A stretch of DNA of 64,000 nt from Chamaea fasciata (lineage: Eukaryota > Chordata > Aves > Passeriformes > Sylviidae). The notes beneath the pieces are model-generated. The model was given only the letters and a program-made list of their open reading frames with translations. It ran no database searches and was not told where the DNA came from. A program made the position numbers and the translations under genes. Below, in pieces: positions 24,601 through 39,600 of this stretch (position 1 is the first letter of the stretch; each line of letters begins with the position of its first letter). The stretch spans positions 248,001-312,000 of the forward strand of contig JARCOQ010000067.1 of NCBI GenBank assembly GCA_029207755.1, written 5' to 3'.

Positions 24601-27600
24601 GCCGTGTGTTTCACAACCGTGCTTAAAGTGGATATTTTTGTAGCATAGTCAGGGCCTAAAACAGCCCTGCAAAATTCTGCTCGCCCACGCGCCTGGCGTG
24701 AGTAATTTTCTTTTGATGGGTGAGTAAAATATCATTTTATTTTTTTTTTTAATTTTTTTTTTCCTTCATGCTCCTCTTGGAATGGGTGGGAGAGAGGATT
24801 CTGACATTATTTTTTGATTTTGCTCAACGCCGACACCGCGCCTGGCTCCGCGCGGGATGCGGAGGGACCCGCTCCCAGCAGCTCATCCCTCCGCTGCCAA
24901 ACTTCGGGAAGGTGCCTTGTTTTCCCTGGCCTGACCTAAAATCCAGAAAATCGATGTTTACACCTCTTTTTTTTTTTTTTTCTTTCCTCTTTTTTAACAC
25001 CTCTCTCTTTCCCTTCTCCCCCCGCCGCAGCAGCTCGCCCTGACACCCCTGCGTGGCTTTAAAGCCTCCAAGTCTCCAGGGATGGGGTTGGAATCCAGGT
25101 GGGAGCGCTCACCTGCGGCACGGGCACGTTCATTCCCGAGGAATCCCATCCCTGCATCCCTCCCATCCCCACCCCGTGACCTCCCCTCTCCTCTCCACGA
25201 GGAGAGCACCCAAACGGGGATTTGGCGCAGAGTCTCCCTCGACAGAAGCTGTTTGTCATCCGTTGGAATAAATTTTTTTTTTTTGCCTTCTTTTTAATTT
25301 TTTTTTTTTTTTTTTTTTTTTTGCCTCGGCGCCGTGTTTGGAGCGGTTGCCATGAGTTCCTGGGAGGGGGGGAAGAGGGGTGGGACGGTGCCTGCGGTTT
25401 CCATGGACACGCCGGGAGCACGGCGAGGAGAAATCCGGGAGATTCGTGCCTAACCTGAGCCTGCCCTCCTGCCTGCCTCACCTGGGCACGGCTGGGATCC
25501 CCCTCCCAGCCACGGATTTTGCACTTTTTTGGGGGTTTTTTTTTAGGGATGTCCAGGTTTCCAAGGTTTTGGTGTGCAGGCTGGGATGAGGCTCGGGAAT
25601 GCTGCTCAGCCAAGGCCTCTCAGCTTGCTTTGAACTTCCTGGTTTTCCTCTCTCCTGGAAAAGTCCTTCCCTGACACCTCCATCCCACAGGGAAGCTTTA
25701 CCCCGGAGGAGAGGGAGGAGAAGCTCAACCGAGTTCACCGAGTGGGAAAGTGAAGCTTCACATCCTTCCTCGAATGCTCCCAACCTTCCTGTTGGGGTTT
25801 GCACTTCGATCCCTCTGGGATAGCAGCTGATCCCATGACCAGGCAGCTTCTCTGGATGCAGCCACACCTTGAGCTGAATCCATTCCCAGCCCGGGAGCTT
25901 CCAGAGGGAAAAGCTCAGGGAAGGACCCGGTTCCTGCGAGAACTTCGGGATGATTTTTGTCATCCAGGTGTGAAGGGATGGATTTGTAGACTCCTTCGTC
26001 ATCCCACATGCCAAAATCCTGGGGGAAAACCAGGCTCGGAGGGTCGGGGTCACCCTGGCAGCGCGGGAGGCTGGGTGTCATCCTGCCTGCAGGCACAGAG
26101 AGGTTCCTTTCCGGTGAAGGAATTGAGATTTTTGGTGGAAATTCAAAGAGTGAGAAGCTCTGGCGGGGATCCAGGCTATGCTGGCGCTTGGGGTTTCGAT
26201 GAGAGAGAGAGAGGAAGGGGAAAAAAAAAAAAAAAAAAAAGCAAACCCTGAAACTTTCCACGGGAAGCGGGCGCTTCCCACAAAACATGGATTTAGTCGG
26301 CGGTCTGGCAGCGGTGCCAGTAAAAACCAGTTTTGGCCACCAGTTCGTACCAAAGTGGGACCCTGCAACTGCCACTCGTGCCCACCTGGGGCAGGAATAT
26401 TGAATTCAGAGGCTCAGGGTCACTTTTGCCAAAATAATTAACAATCCAAACTGCCCCAGCCTCTGCTGTCCCTGCGTGTCCAGCTGTCTGTCCGTCCTTC
26501 TTCCCTTCCTCCCCAATCCCTGCCTGGCAGCTCAGCATCCCCAGGGGCAGCATTTTATCAGCTGTGGGTGAAAATATTCGGTGTTTATCCCTTGCTTCTC
26601 CGCCGAGGGTCTTCTGGGGCCTGATTAGGGGCGGCAAAGCCACGTTCAGCTGGAACGAGCTGGGAAATAGGATCACATCCCACAGGGAATTTATCCCCTG
26701 AGCCCCGCTCTGAGCTCCCCAAGGCCGGGGAGGTGATGCCGAGGTTTGATGTCCGCGCTGGGAAAGGACCATTCCTCCCCTAATTTAGCGAGGATTGAGT
26801 GATTCCTGCTGGAATTCAGCTCCCCGCAGACCTCATGGAGCTGTCTCCGTTTGTTTCCAACTCTCCCGTGCATCCAGAGGAGAATTCACCGCTTTGGTGT
26901 GTGTGTGTGTGTGTGGCCCCGCGTTTGCACATGGAAAAGCCAAGTAAATAGACGGGCTTGCTGGGGGAAACTTCAGAGAGAAATCAGCCACAGCTTCTCC
27001 CACCTTCCCCTCCCTGGGGTTCCTGAGCATCCCCGAGTAGAGCTCGCAGGATTCTCTCCACCCACACTTTTTTTTTTTTCCCCTTCTTTTTTTTTTTTTT
27101 TTTTTTTCCTTTTTACTTTAAGCTCTTCCCACCCTCTCCCTGCAGTGTTTCACCCTCCTCCCCTCCCTTCTGAACCTTTCCCAAACTCCGGGTGCCCTGG
27201 GAAGGGAAGGGGGCTGAGAGGGGCCGGGCTGTTCCCCCTCTCCCCAAAAAAAACCCCCGCGGGGTGGGAACGCTCCGGCTGTGACTCAGCTCGAGCTCCT
27301 CGGCTCTTCAGGAAAACGGGATTTCAAGGGATTTCACACCCCAAACACAACCCCGGCTTTCTCTCGCTCAGCAGAATCGAGACATCAGGAAAAAAAAATA
27401 AAATAAATTAAAAAAAAAAAAGCCAAACCCACCGATTCTGTTTGGTTTTTGTTTTGTTTTTTTTTTCTTTGGTGTTTATAGATCGCGGATTTGGGAGATC
27501 CGTGCCACGCTGGGGATTCGTGGCAGTGATGGATCCACCTCCCCCCTTGGTTTATTTGTGTTGTCCCCCATAGTGCGTTTTCTAACCACAAAAAAAACCC

Positions 27601-30600
27601 CTAAAAAACCTCTTAATTTTGAAGCAAATGGTTGTGATGTTGCTGTGGCAGCTTCACTTTGTCCCCCCCACAATTTTGCAGGCTGGGGCACAAACTCCCA
27701 AAGGGATGAAAATTCGGTGCCGGCAGCGGTTTTGAGGCGTTGGGGTGAATCGATTTGGTTTAAAAGCTCCAATAAAATCCATACCTTTCATATTTTTTTT
27801 TTTTCTTCTTTCTTTCCTGCTCATCCATCTTTCTCCCCCCCCCCCAACCCTCCCAGAGAATCATATTCAAAGGCAGTGATTTCGAAACCGGGAAAATTAT
27901 GTAAAATTGTAAAATAGAACAAAAAAAAAAAAAAAAAAAAGCCCAATAATTGAGGAACAGACCTGACTTGCACAGGGTTATTTTTTAGAGGTTTTACTGA
28001 GACAGACATAATTACCAAGTGGCATCATGATGCTGATAGAGATATTTACTGCTGCGCGGGGGATTTGCAGCGCTCCGCTGACTTCCCTTTGTTTCTGGGA
28101 GGGAACAAAAAAAAGGGGATTTTGGGGGTTCCTTGCCCTCTGTGGTGGGGTGAGGATGGGGAATGGGGACCCCCTGTGCTCCCTCTGCCTTCCCTTCCCA
28201 GCTCTGGTACCCAACCAGTGCTGATCCATGGCTTTTCCTGCCCCACATCCCTCTTGTCACCACGACTCCCTGGATTTAATTGAGAAATTAATTGAGATTT
28301 AATTGAGAAAAATTTCCGTTTTTCCAGTGGACAGCACCGCTTTGGGGTGTTCTCTGTACCCCCCAGAGGGGCAGGTTGTGCACAGGTAATACTTTAATCA
28401 CCTTTTTAATTGTTCTTTCCCACTAAAAACCAGCCTGGCTCCAGCTCCCTGCTCCAGCAGAGAGTCCCAAACTGGTTTTAACTGGGATAACATTCCCCTG
28501 AGTAAAATCCTCATTTTTTTCTTATCCTCACACCACCAAGTCGATGCCATCACTTCCAAAAACATCAAGTGACAGCACCTGGCTGCGGATGGTGCCTCAT
28601 TTTGGTTTATATTTGTCCCACAAAAAAAAAACCCCACGAAAACAAAAAGGAAAAAAAAAATCCATATATTTTTGTTTTCTTCCTGTAAGGCACCACACCC
28701 CCCAGTTATTGACAGGAAAATTATACAGCAGAGTGGTGTTTGTTTGGAAAAGAAGGGTGATTCATGCCGCCACAGGAGCTGGAAAGGGTTAAACCCAAAA
28801 TTACACCCGAGAACCATAAACAGGAAGTTCTCCCGAAAAAAAAAAAAAAAATTAAATTTAAACCTGGTTTTAACTCAGGTTGGCTCCAGAGCTGCTCAGG
28901 GGAAGGTCACAGGGGCTGCAGCCCTGGATTATTCCCGGTGGGTAATTACAGCCTTGGTTTGAAAACGACGGGAAAAGTGGGAAGAGCAAGGTTTGGAGTT
29001 TGGATAATCCGGGGTTTTTTTTTGCTTCATCCCGCCCGTTCTTCCATGGCAAACTCATTCTCCTGTTGCACACAGTTGGGTTTTACAGCGGGTTACGCTG
29101 AGAAAAACTGATAAAAAATTATTTCCTGGGGGTCCAGCTGTTGGATGGGGCAATGCTGGGGGCTTGGGAGTGGAGCTGGTGGGAAAAGCAAAGGGAAAAG
29201 CAGCAGTGGGAAAAGCCAAACTGGGAGGCAGCATCCAACACAGTCCCCAAAATCCGTGTTTTTATCTCAAGTTTCGTGTAGCAGCAGGAGGATTTGGATT
29301 TGCTCCTCCAAATTCTCAGGAGGGGACTCAGACTCTTTCCCAGGAGCTCCTGGAGCAGATTCAGGATGGGAATGAAGCTGAGCTGTAGGTGAAACATCTC
29401 TGGCAAAAAAAACCCAAAAAAAAAAAAACCCCAAAACACTTTAATGTCATTATGACCTCAATTTTTCCCATTTATTTAAAGCATCACAACCCAGAAAACA
29501 CCGGGAGAGATTTTGGCTGAGATGCTCTAACCAAGCAGCACCTCTTTAACTTAATTAAATCCATTGACAGCAGCAGTTGAATTCCTGGGTTTTCATTATA
29601 CGGATAGGTGAAAGAAATCCAATTATTTTTAGGCCGCCTGCGTGGCTGCTCCCAGCTGACCCAGCCACCCTTACATATGTTGTGTAATTTATTTAGAGTA
29701 CTCTTCACATTCAGGTAACCCAGATTTTCCTGGGAATTAGGGATTTTAAGAATGAAGGCTGTGCTGGCAGGTGAGCTTCTCCTCCAGCTGTTGGAGCAGA
29801 GGAATCCTTTGAAGCAGCTCGCAGCTCCAGACACCAGGTTGTTACTTTTTTTTTTTTTTTTTAATATCCTCTTTCTAAATATTTACAGGCTTTGTTTGGG
29901 TTTATTTTATTTATTTAATTTTTTTTTAGTATCATTTTATCCTCCCCGGCAGATTTGGTTTTAAACAGAGCGGGTTCTTCAGCTGCTTGTGGAGCATCCT
30001 TGCCTTGACTTGGGGTGGAAGGAGAACGTGTGGGAATGAAGGAAGGAATGGCTCGGGAAAATCAAAAGGGACCCACCAGGACCATCCAGTCCAGCTCCTG
30101 GCCCTGCACAGGCACCCCAAAATCCCATCCCTGGCAGTGTTGTCCAAACCCTCCTGGAGCTCTGGCAGCCTCGGGGCTGTGCCCATTCCCTGGAGAGCTG
30201 TCCCAGTGTTTATTCCAGCCTTTTGGGGAAGAATCTTTCCCTAAAATCCAACCTGACCCTCCCTTGGTGCAGCTCCAGGCGTTCCTGGGTCTGTCACAGA
30301 GCAGAGATGGGAGCTGCCCCTCGGGAGGAATGCTGAGAAGTCTCCCCACAGCCTCTCCCACCCTCTGTGGGGTGCACAGTGCCTGGAATGAGGAGCTGCC
30401 ACCCCGGGACAACCCCCTGCTACCCCCCAAAACCCACCCCCAGCATCATCGCCGCTCACACGTTCCCTCCTCATTCCCTTCTCTCTCCTCTCTCTCTTTT
30501 CCAGGATCCCGTTCAAGATCGGGCAGCCCAAGAAACAGATTGTACCCAAGACAGTGAGTAAACCAGTTCCCCCTTTTTAGCTCCAGCCTCGGATCATGTG

Positions 30601-33600
30601 GCTGATGAGTCAAGGCGGCACTTTGACTCGTCCCATTTTGCAGCGTGTGGGAGGGAGCTGGAGCAGCAGAACCTGTTGCCGCGTGTGACCAGCGCTCGGC
30701 TCCTCGTGCGAGGAGCGAGGGGGAGCCCCAGCCAGGGAGAATATTTTGGTTTTGGGGATCTGTTGAAATTATAATTTCTTTTAATTTTTTTTTTTTTTTT
30801 TAAATTCGGGAGGGGTGTATGTGTGTGTGTGTGTGTGTGTGTGGGGTAAGGGAAAAGAGCTCTCTTGGTCTGGCACAGTTTTCCTCGGAGATGGCTGAAC
30901 GGGTTTGCTTCCTTCCTTCCTTCCTTCCTTCTTTCAGCAATGGCTTGTTTGTTCATCCTTTCGGAGCAGATGGAGGAGGAGGAGTGGTTCAGATCGCTGA
31001 ATATAACTGTTTCCAAAGAAAGGCTTATAAGCTGAGATGCTTAGTGCTCGGGCGTGAATTAATTTGTGCTGCACAGCATTTGCTTTAAAAGCAAATTAAA
31101 AAAGCATTTTGTATTCCCGTGGATTTGAGGCTCCTACCCCAAGTGCTGCTGCTTGCAGCTGGCTGTGGTATTTTCCCTTCTTAAGCAGCTTGGCTTTGCA
31201 TTTGTCCCGTGCCAAAACCCCCCCCCAAAAAAAACTGTGGAACCTCCAAGGAGCCGGCCCTGAAAACTCACCTGGACACCTGCTCTAAAAAAGGGAGCCC
31301 TGAGAGGCAGAGTGGGGCAGAGCTTGTCCCTCTGACAGTGTTGGTGACCTAATCCCTTGCACAGACTGACATCCCTGATCCTTCCTCTCCGGGACACTCG
31401 GCTAATTCCGCAGGATGCGTGGGCACCCGCGTTTGTGGGGCAGTTTCTCCTTGGGACATGACATTTTCCCTGGAGGCAGAGGGCTAATCCCACCACTCCC
31501 TTCAAGGCTTGATTGTCATGTTTTATTTTAAAGGATTTTGGTGGTTGTCTGCTGCCGTGGAGCAGCAATTTTCTGTAACGGCTCCAAACTGTCAGAACAG
31601 AATTTCAGCCAGGCAAGCGGCGAAGGCGAGGACTGGTAAAAATTCCTCCGCGGTTTTTCCGTGTTTTCGGCTGCCTTTTTCCAGGGGCTGGCCATCCACC
31701 AGCGAGGTGCTGCTGCCTGTGATCCCTCAGGTGAGGCAGCCCAGCCTCAGCTCTTCACACGTCTCCCAGCTCGTGTCAGGAGCCTCCACATTCCTTGCTC
31801 CACCGCATTTTGCCTTTCCCAGTGCTCCCAACGCCGATGTCCTTCCAGGCTGGGGCAAGGACCAGCTGCTCTGCAGCTCTGGGTGTCTTGGTCAGCTCTG
31901 CTGGGCGTCTCCAGCCCACCCATTCTCACATCCCAGGTGAATATATTCGATTTCCATGCTGGTTTTCCTCCCCTCCTGCTGCTTTTGCTGTTGGGGGAGG
32001 TTTTTCTCCCCTAAAATCAGCCGTCCCTGAGCTCAGGCTCCCTGCAGATGAGCGGCGGCACCTTTGAGATCTTCCCTTCCCCGGAGCTGCTGGAATGTGC
32101 TGTTCTGAAGCAGTTGGCAGCCTTTGCTTATATATACATGTGTGTGTATTAAATAGAACAGCTCAGAATATCCGGCAGGCAGAGGTTCATTCAGCACCCA
32201 GAGCCTTTCCAACCCTTTTCCTTTTCCTTCCTTCCTTCCTCGGCTCCCCAGGAACAAGATTTTGTGTCAACAAAGCTGGAAGGTGATTTCTGAAAGGCTT
32301 CCACTTGCCCTGGGATGATGATCATGATAATGATGATGATGGTGGTGGTGGTGGTGTTGCTCTCCAGGCACCAGATACAGGGGAAGCAGAAAACAGGAAG
32401 CCCAAAACCTTTGGAACTTTGAAGAGCGCAGCTCATCAAAGCACAACAAACGGCAGGAAACCACGGATATCCCCCGGGATCAGGCATTCCATGCCGTGGT
32501 GTGGAAGGGATGGGGTTGCTTTGAGCTGCAGGCCCCCAAATTTACCTCCCAGTTGCAGCCTGAGACGCTCCATCTGTGCAGGAACAGCAGCAGCAGCAGC
32601 CAAGGGCTGGGATATTCCAGATGTTGGGCTCCAGAGCCCGCTGCAGGAAGTGGGAAGGTGTGGCATCTCCAGGGCTGCATCCCAAGCCCATCAGAAGGGA
32701 AGTGGTTGTGGGTAGGGGATCTCCCACTCACAGAGACCGGACCACAAAAGAGGATGGTGAGGGGGAAGGATTAAAAAAAAAAAACAACAAAAAAAAACCC
32801 CCAGCATTTGTTAGGATGTAACTTTGGCTCTCAGTGAGGCCTGGGACTGGAGTTGAGAGAGGGGTGGCTTTGCTGAGAGGCTCAGCGAGCCAGAGCGGCT
32901 TTTTTGTTGTCTCCATGCTGGGGCTGGTGTCAGATCTAGGCCAGGAGTAAGTCCTGAAAAGCAATTTGCCTGGGCTGCCGAGGAATTAGTCATGACTCCC
33001 CGTGCCCACTCGCTTGTGATCCTTTGGAGAAGGGCACGGTGTCAGCCACAGTTTAGCTCTTGAGGGAGAAGGAAACCCCGGTAGAAAATATCAGCTGGTG
33101 AACTGAGGTGATCTCCCCCTCCCCAGACGTGGCTGTGCTTTGTTTCCACCTTAACCTGGGCAAATCCAATTCCAGACAGCATAATCTCTCCCCTCCTCTT
33201 GCCTGAAAAGAGCAGCTGTCACCGGGCTCCGGGAGCCGGCTGGGAGGATCTAATGCTCAGAGAAGGGACCTGCTGTCAGCAGGGCCACGGGCCCACGGCC
33301 CAATTAAACTAATGCCCAGTGATAGGAGTTAAACCTGTTAGAATTATATCTCTCCATGTTTATTGCTCGGCCACGAAGCCTCTTACGGCAGGGACGTTCT
33401 CCCCTCCCTCGGGACAGCTCGGCTCCCAGCAGAGGCTGCGCTGCCATCGGAGCTGTCTCGTCTCCCCGGCTCTCCTGCAGCTGCAGCTGAAGTTCACCTG
33501 TGTCCCCCCGAGGTTGTTCCCTGCCCTTCACCGGGATTGGGATGATCCAAGCAGGCAGGGAGCCAGGGAGCAGAGCCAGCCCTGCATGGCCGCGGGCCGC

Positions 33601-36600
33601 TCGGGATGGGGCCGGCGAGGTTTTATCCCGTCTCTCCCTCCCTGCTTCCCTCCTTCTCTGCTTCCCCTGGCCTGGGCTGACTCAGACCACTCGCCCTCCT
33701 CCTCCTCCTCGCTGGCCTGAGTCAGCTTGGCAGGGAGGGGAGACCTGAGCTGCCAAACCTCCTTTCCTTGACTCATCCCAGCAGCTCTGCCTTCCCCAGG
33801 GATGTCGGCCGGAGGAGCTCCGTGAGCAGCAGGATTCCAGTGCAGCTGTGGCCCTCAGCACCTTTCCACTGGGCTCCACCAGCGAGCTGGAATTCCCAAA
33901 ACAATGGAGGAAATGTCGTGGGGATGGTGGGGCGGATTCAAGTGATGGCAGTTAAAGCATTGTGCTCGTTTTCACTCTCTTCCTTCAGTCTTTTCTGGCC
34001 AAACTGGTCTCTGCTTTTTCCCTTTGCCACTTTTCTGGGAGGCTTTCTCGCAGGATGGGGATGTGGAGGTCTTGCTGGGTGGAGACTGTGACATCCCAGA
34101 TCCACCTGCACGCTGCAGCTCTGCCTCAGAATATTCACTCATAGGACTTACCTTGAAATTCTTGATGGGGTGGCAAAAGCTCCGCAGAAATTCCATCTCA
34201 GAACAGAATTCACGGCCTAATTCTATGGGTGCCTTTTAATTTAATTTTTTTTTTTTTGGAGAAGAGGGAGAAGGAAACACACACTTCCCTCTTTTCCCCA
34301 AGATCCACAAAGAGGCTGAGACCACTGGAAGATGCAGAAATCAGCTCATCTTCCTCCTCCAGGAAAAAACATGAGCCCCAGGGGGATAAGAAGGCTCCTG
34401 ACAGTCCCTTATTTCCATCTCTTTGTAGTGTTGCCTTCAATCTTGCTCCATTGCCTCATCACCACGCTGCTGGTGGTGATGATGATCCTGCCCTTCAAGC
34501 AGGAGGGATCTGATCACAGGTGGGAGGCCCAGTGTTTGCAAACAAAAAATAAAGAACGGGGTGAAGGAGAGAACGTTGTTTCATTTCAAAGCTTTCCAGA
34601 GCTCGTCGCTCGTGATGTAGATTTAAATAAAAACCCCGAGACGAGCGATTTTTGCATTACCCAGCCCCTGTGCCTGGGAGAAAGAAAAAAAAAAAAAAGG
34701 TTCAATGCAGAGAGCACGGTTTGATTTGGAGTTTTCAGAAAGAGGCTGCGGAGCAGCGGGATTATTTTAATAATACGGAAACTTCCCTTCAGGATATTGT
34801 AATTTTCTTGCCTGTACTTCTTGTTCTCGTTACTCTTAACGTGATAATCCTCTCCTCTGTCGGCTGCATGTGACCACGGATAGCTACTGGGAGTGGGAAT
34901 TACTGTGTGCTCTGCAAAACGTTCCCAGCTTGTCCTCCTTGCAGGGCTCTGCCTGTGACTCTGCTGGGTGGGAGCACGTGAGAGCAGCGTTTTCCCTCTC
35001 CAGAGCTCCTGGGAGCTGTTTTGTGCGGGATATCCGGGCTCCAGCCGTGGCTGGGAGGCTCCGTGAGCTCGCAGACTGTGGGGACTGGGAGCCAGTTGCT
35101 GCCTGTGGGCGTGAAAAATAAGAGCAATCCATGGGCAGCTGTCTCTGAGATGGGGCTGGGGATGTGAGTCAGGCTGGGCAGCTGAAGTGTCTCTGCGTGG
35201 AGTCACCTCGATCCCGTGTGGATCCTGCTCCGGCACTGGGATGGGGGTTTTGGGGGAGCTCACGAGGTTTTGGGGGTTCCACAGCACCCAGAGGGTCTCA
35301 CAGGGTAGGGAGGATTTGCCTTTATGGAATGAATCCTGAAATCCCACAGTGGTTTGGGTGGGAAGGGAGCTTTAAATTCATCTTGCTCCACCCCCTGCCG
35401 TGGAGGAAAGGAGCGCCTTTCACTATCCCAGGGTGCTCCAACCTGGCCTTGGGCACGTCCAGGGATCCAGGGACAGCCACAGCTTCCCTGGGAATTCCAT
35501 CCCAGCCCCTCAGCACCCTCACAGGGAGGAAATCCTTCTCAAAAAAATCCCCTCTGGCAGTGGGGAGCCATTCCCTGGGTCCTGTCCCTCCATCCCTTGT
35601 CCCCAGTCCCTCTCCAGCTCTCCTGGAGCCCCTTTAGGCCCTGGGAGCTGCTCCGTACCCGTTTAGCAACGATGCCTTTTGCCTATTGCACAGAAACGGG
35701 TGAATCTGACGGCAAAAAAAAAAAAAAAAGGCTCAGAAACCCTGAATGTTTGCAGGTATTGCACAGCCAAACCCTCCAGCTTTTGGAGGAATCGGTTGCT
35801 GAGCAGATCCTCCTAAACACGGAGAGGGAACGCTAAGGGAATGACACCCCCAGCCTTTCAAAGCAGAGGAGGGGGGGAACATTTTTTTTTGAGTCGTGCC
35901 CGACCCTGTGCGGTTTGCAACCAAAACAATTCACACCTAAGGCCTATAAATAGAGTGCAATACTCTCCCTGGATATTTTAGCAGCCGGAACAGGCACGGG
36001 GATGGAGGGTGAGTTTTTTACTATGTGCTGGTTACCTGACCTGCGGGGCGCCAGCTGCCGCGGATTTCTGCGGCTCCCCGAACGCCAGGCACAAGTCGTG
36101 TGAGCTGCCCCCACACTGCTCCGTGTCTGTTCTCTCCAGAGCCCAATTTTAGCAGCACGAAAAGGGAGCTGGAGCTCCGGGGAGGGGTTTTTTGAAGCCC
36201 GTGGTGGGGGGAGAGAGAGCCCAGCTCGCGTCCCCCGGATGGTGGGAGCGGATGGTGCGGACAGCTGGGCGCTGGGATGGGGCTGGAATGTGGCTGGTCC
36301 CAGCCTGAGCTGGGATCAGGCTGCTGGAGTTCAAGTGCAGCCCAAAAAGATGTTGAAAAAAAGGAGATTTTTAAGAAAAACGAGCTCCATCTTTAAACCC
36401 ACCCTCCCCCCCAGCCAAGCTTTTAACGGCGATCCTGCTTGAAAAGCAAAACGTCCCCATTAAACGTTGTGGTGCCGCATCAAGCCTGGGATTGAAATCC
36501 CGGGGCCAGCAGGAGGAATTGGAGCGAACCCTTTGGATCCTTCTAGTCCTGGCTGCTCCTAGCACTCCGCATTTCCTTAATAGCACAGGAGCTTGACAAC

Positions 36601-39600
36601 ACAACTGAACCCAGCGCTGATCCCATGACAACAAACGCGCCCGGATTTACTCTTGGCTGGTCAATTGAAATCCATTTGCTTCTCTGGTTGACGAGGTGTG
36701 GAATGAATGTTTTAAGTGTGTTAAAACAGTCAGCATGGAAAGAAAGTTCCTTAAAATATCTCCTATCACTGGAGGTTTGCTGCCAGCTAGCAAGTAGGAG
36801 GGAGCAGGCACTGAGGTAGCATCGGGAGAAGGCTGGGCTGGAGCTCTGAGCTCGGAGCTCAGGGTTCCCCTCCCTTTTTGGAGGTGTCACAGTTCACTGG
36901 GGTTGTGCTCCAGCCCAAGAGTTTCATGGGAAGGAACTGTTGTGGGGGTAAGGAGTGTATGGAGGGGGTGAATAATGCAGAGGTGGCAGGGCTCACTGGT
37001 GGTTTGGGGGGGAATTTCACCATCCTGTTGAGGAGGAGGAAGGAGGAAACAGCCAGACCCACCTCGGGGTCCTTAACGGGGCTGGAGGAGAAGCAGCTCC
37101 CCTCAGTTTTGGGGAGAGAACACTAGCTCGTCCCCCAGCACTGAGCCATGCTAGGATGCGACCTCCCTGCTTTTACAGCATTCCCATTTATCCCATCAGC
37201 TCCCAGTCCATATCCTGGAGCACATCCTTGGCTCAAGCTGAACGTGTTTGGTGCCAGCTCCAAGAGAGTCTGGGGCTCAAAACCCCCGAGACTTCCTTCA
37301 CTTTTGAGGTGTAACTCCCATTGAAGCTGCAGCTTGTGCTGGGCTCAGCTTGGCATTTCCCAGGGGCAACTTTCCCTGCACTCTCCAGGCTGCCCTGCAG
37401 TGCCCTGAAGCTGATTTCCATCTCTTCTTTCCACAGGTGGAGAGAGACTTTGAAAGGGAATATGGGAAGCTGCAGCAGTGAGTATCAACCACACTGGTCG
37501 GACAGGACCGGCCGCGTGCTTCCCTCCTCTCATTGCATCTTCCCAGGGAATTTTTAGCCAGGGATGCTCTTCCCAGTGAGCAAATCCCTCTCTGCCCTGT
37601 AATTTCCAATTCTTCAGGGTTTCTCTGAGTGTTCAAAGGTGTCCCTCAGAAGTATTTGCAGTGGGGTTGCAGATCCTGGCAGCTTTTGAAAAGAAAAATG
37701 CGTAAAATTGCCAGGAAAAACTGCGGGGTCCCTGAAGAGCCCAGCACCTCGGAGGACCAGGAGTGGCTTTGCCATCCTGCCTCGTGTCACAGGAGCTCCC
37801 AGGGATCATCTGGAAGCATTTGGCTTTACCATTTGTGCTAAGTGTGAGAACTTTCAGGAAATATGCGAACTATGAATAAGAGATCACCAACTTGAAAAGG
37901 TTAAAAACCATCTGAAAACAACCCGAAAGGGTTGAGCTGCACTGAACTTCATCGAGCCTTGCCTGGATATTTTTAACTCCCACCAGAAGCCAGCATATTC
38001 AGCCCGTAAATGATTTGTTGCACGTATGATACACTCGGGTTCCTTTCTTTCCAAGATTCCGACTTTGCCTTCTTTCTCCCCATCTTTCAGATTGGAAGAT
38101 CAGACCAAAAAACTTCAGAAGGATATGAAGAAAAGCACAGATGCAGATTTGGGTAAGTGACTGGAGGATACATAGACTGTGAACTTGGCCACAGAGAGAT
38201 GAAGTGACTTTTCTCGAGATCACATGAGTAATGTGTGACAAGTCTGGAAAACAAATCCAGAGCTCAGTCCCACTCAGTTTGCTTAGTTACAAGGCCATCT
38301 GCGAGAGGGCTGCGAGCAGCAGCTCAGCCCAGGGAACACAGGGAGTGCTGCGGGCTCAGTCCCTGTCTCCTCAGCTCTGTGGCCTTGGACAAGTCCCTTT
38401 CTCTGCCTCAATTCCTGCCACTGAAAAAAAAAATCCAGGAGTCGTTATTCCAGGTTTCAGATTATCCAGCAGGAGCAGCTCCAGCTGAGCCTTCAGTCCT
38501 CCTTTCACCTCCCTCTCTGGAGCCCCAGGAAGGTGGGATGGGTCTGGGGGGGTCTGCAGGGCACAGCTGGACACAGCTGGCCGTGTTTCCCGTGGGAAAT
38601 GCTGACCTGGCAGCTCTCCTTCAGGAATAACCCAGCTCATTCCCTCGGTGTCTGCTCGTTTTGGCTTCCCCTGGTGGCAGTGGGCGATGGAGGAAGCAAT
38701 AAAGGGCTCTGCCTGCGCGTTTGGGGTGACTGACATCTGCCCTCGCAGGTGTCCTGTCCCATGTCCCAGCTCCCTTCGCATCCCTCTGGTTGGAATCTGC
38801 TGTGCCCACAGAGGGATCCAGTGGAGGGGGACTGGGAGCCGTGTTTGTTGGATCCTGAGCAGAGCAAGGAACCTGCAGCAAAGAGCTGTTCCAAACCCAG
38901 ATGGTTTTTCCCGGCGTGTGATTTGGAGCAGTCCCTGCTTGGCCCCCACAGCTCCGCAGCCAAGGCAGAGGCACCAGCACAAACAGGTGTGGGCTGCCCT
39001 GGGCCAGCTCTCATCCCCTGGGATCGGGGTCACAGCGGGGCAGGGCAGTGGGGAGGAGGCAGATTTGGGGCTTTCCATCATCCAGCCTCTCACCTGTGTG
39101 TGTGTGTGTGTGTGGATAGTGCCTGACACACAGATCCCGGCTCTTGCCGTTCTCTCCCACCCTTCCCAGCTTAGGGAGAGGGGTGGGAAAAGCATCAGAC
39201 ACCCAGGACACTTTTCCAGGGTGAAAACTGCCCTTTCCAAGGACTCTGGGATCCTTGGTAAGTTTTTCCCTGTTAAGGATTCCCCTCCCCTCCCTTGCAG
39301 TGGGCGTTGTTTATATGGAGCATTTCAAGTCCCAGAGGAGCTGTGGGAGGACTTTCTTTTTCCGTTCTGTTACATGGCAGAGTCACAAATGAGCCTTGGC
39401 CAGAGCCAGGAAGATCTGATTTCTCATTTAAAGGCTTGAGATGATGAGTGGAGGGAGAGGGACTGCACACAGCCTGCTGAGGGAGGGCTGAAGGAAAAGG
39501 AGGTGGATCAGATCAATCCTTGAGGATGGCTCTCCTCACCTGGCAGTGCCCATTCCCAACATCCAGCCCCCAAATCCGGTGAGGCTGGCAGCGTTTTGTC

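Larger units (their letters stand above)
18608..30504 (+). other. BIN3: BIN3 intron 1
   Basis: An 11.9-kb intron. The first 5.5 kb hold four separate tandem arrays. From about 24,150 to 30,050 the sequence is mostly unique, with poly(A)/poly(T) runs and a (TG)n run at about 26,897-26,915. A CR1 fragment lies just before exon 2. No other gene seen. Confidence 0.9.
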
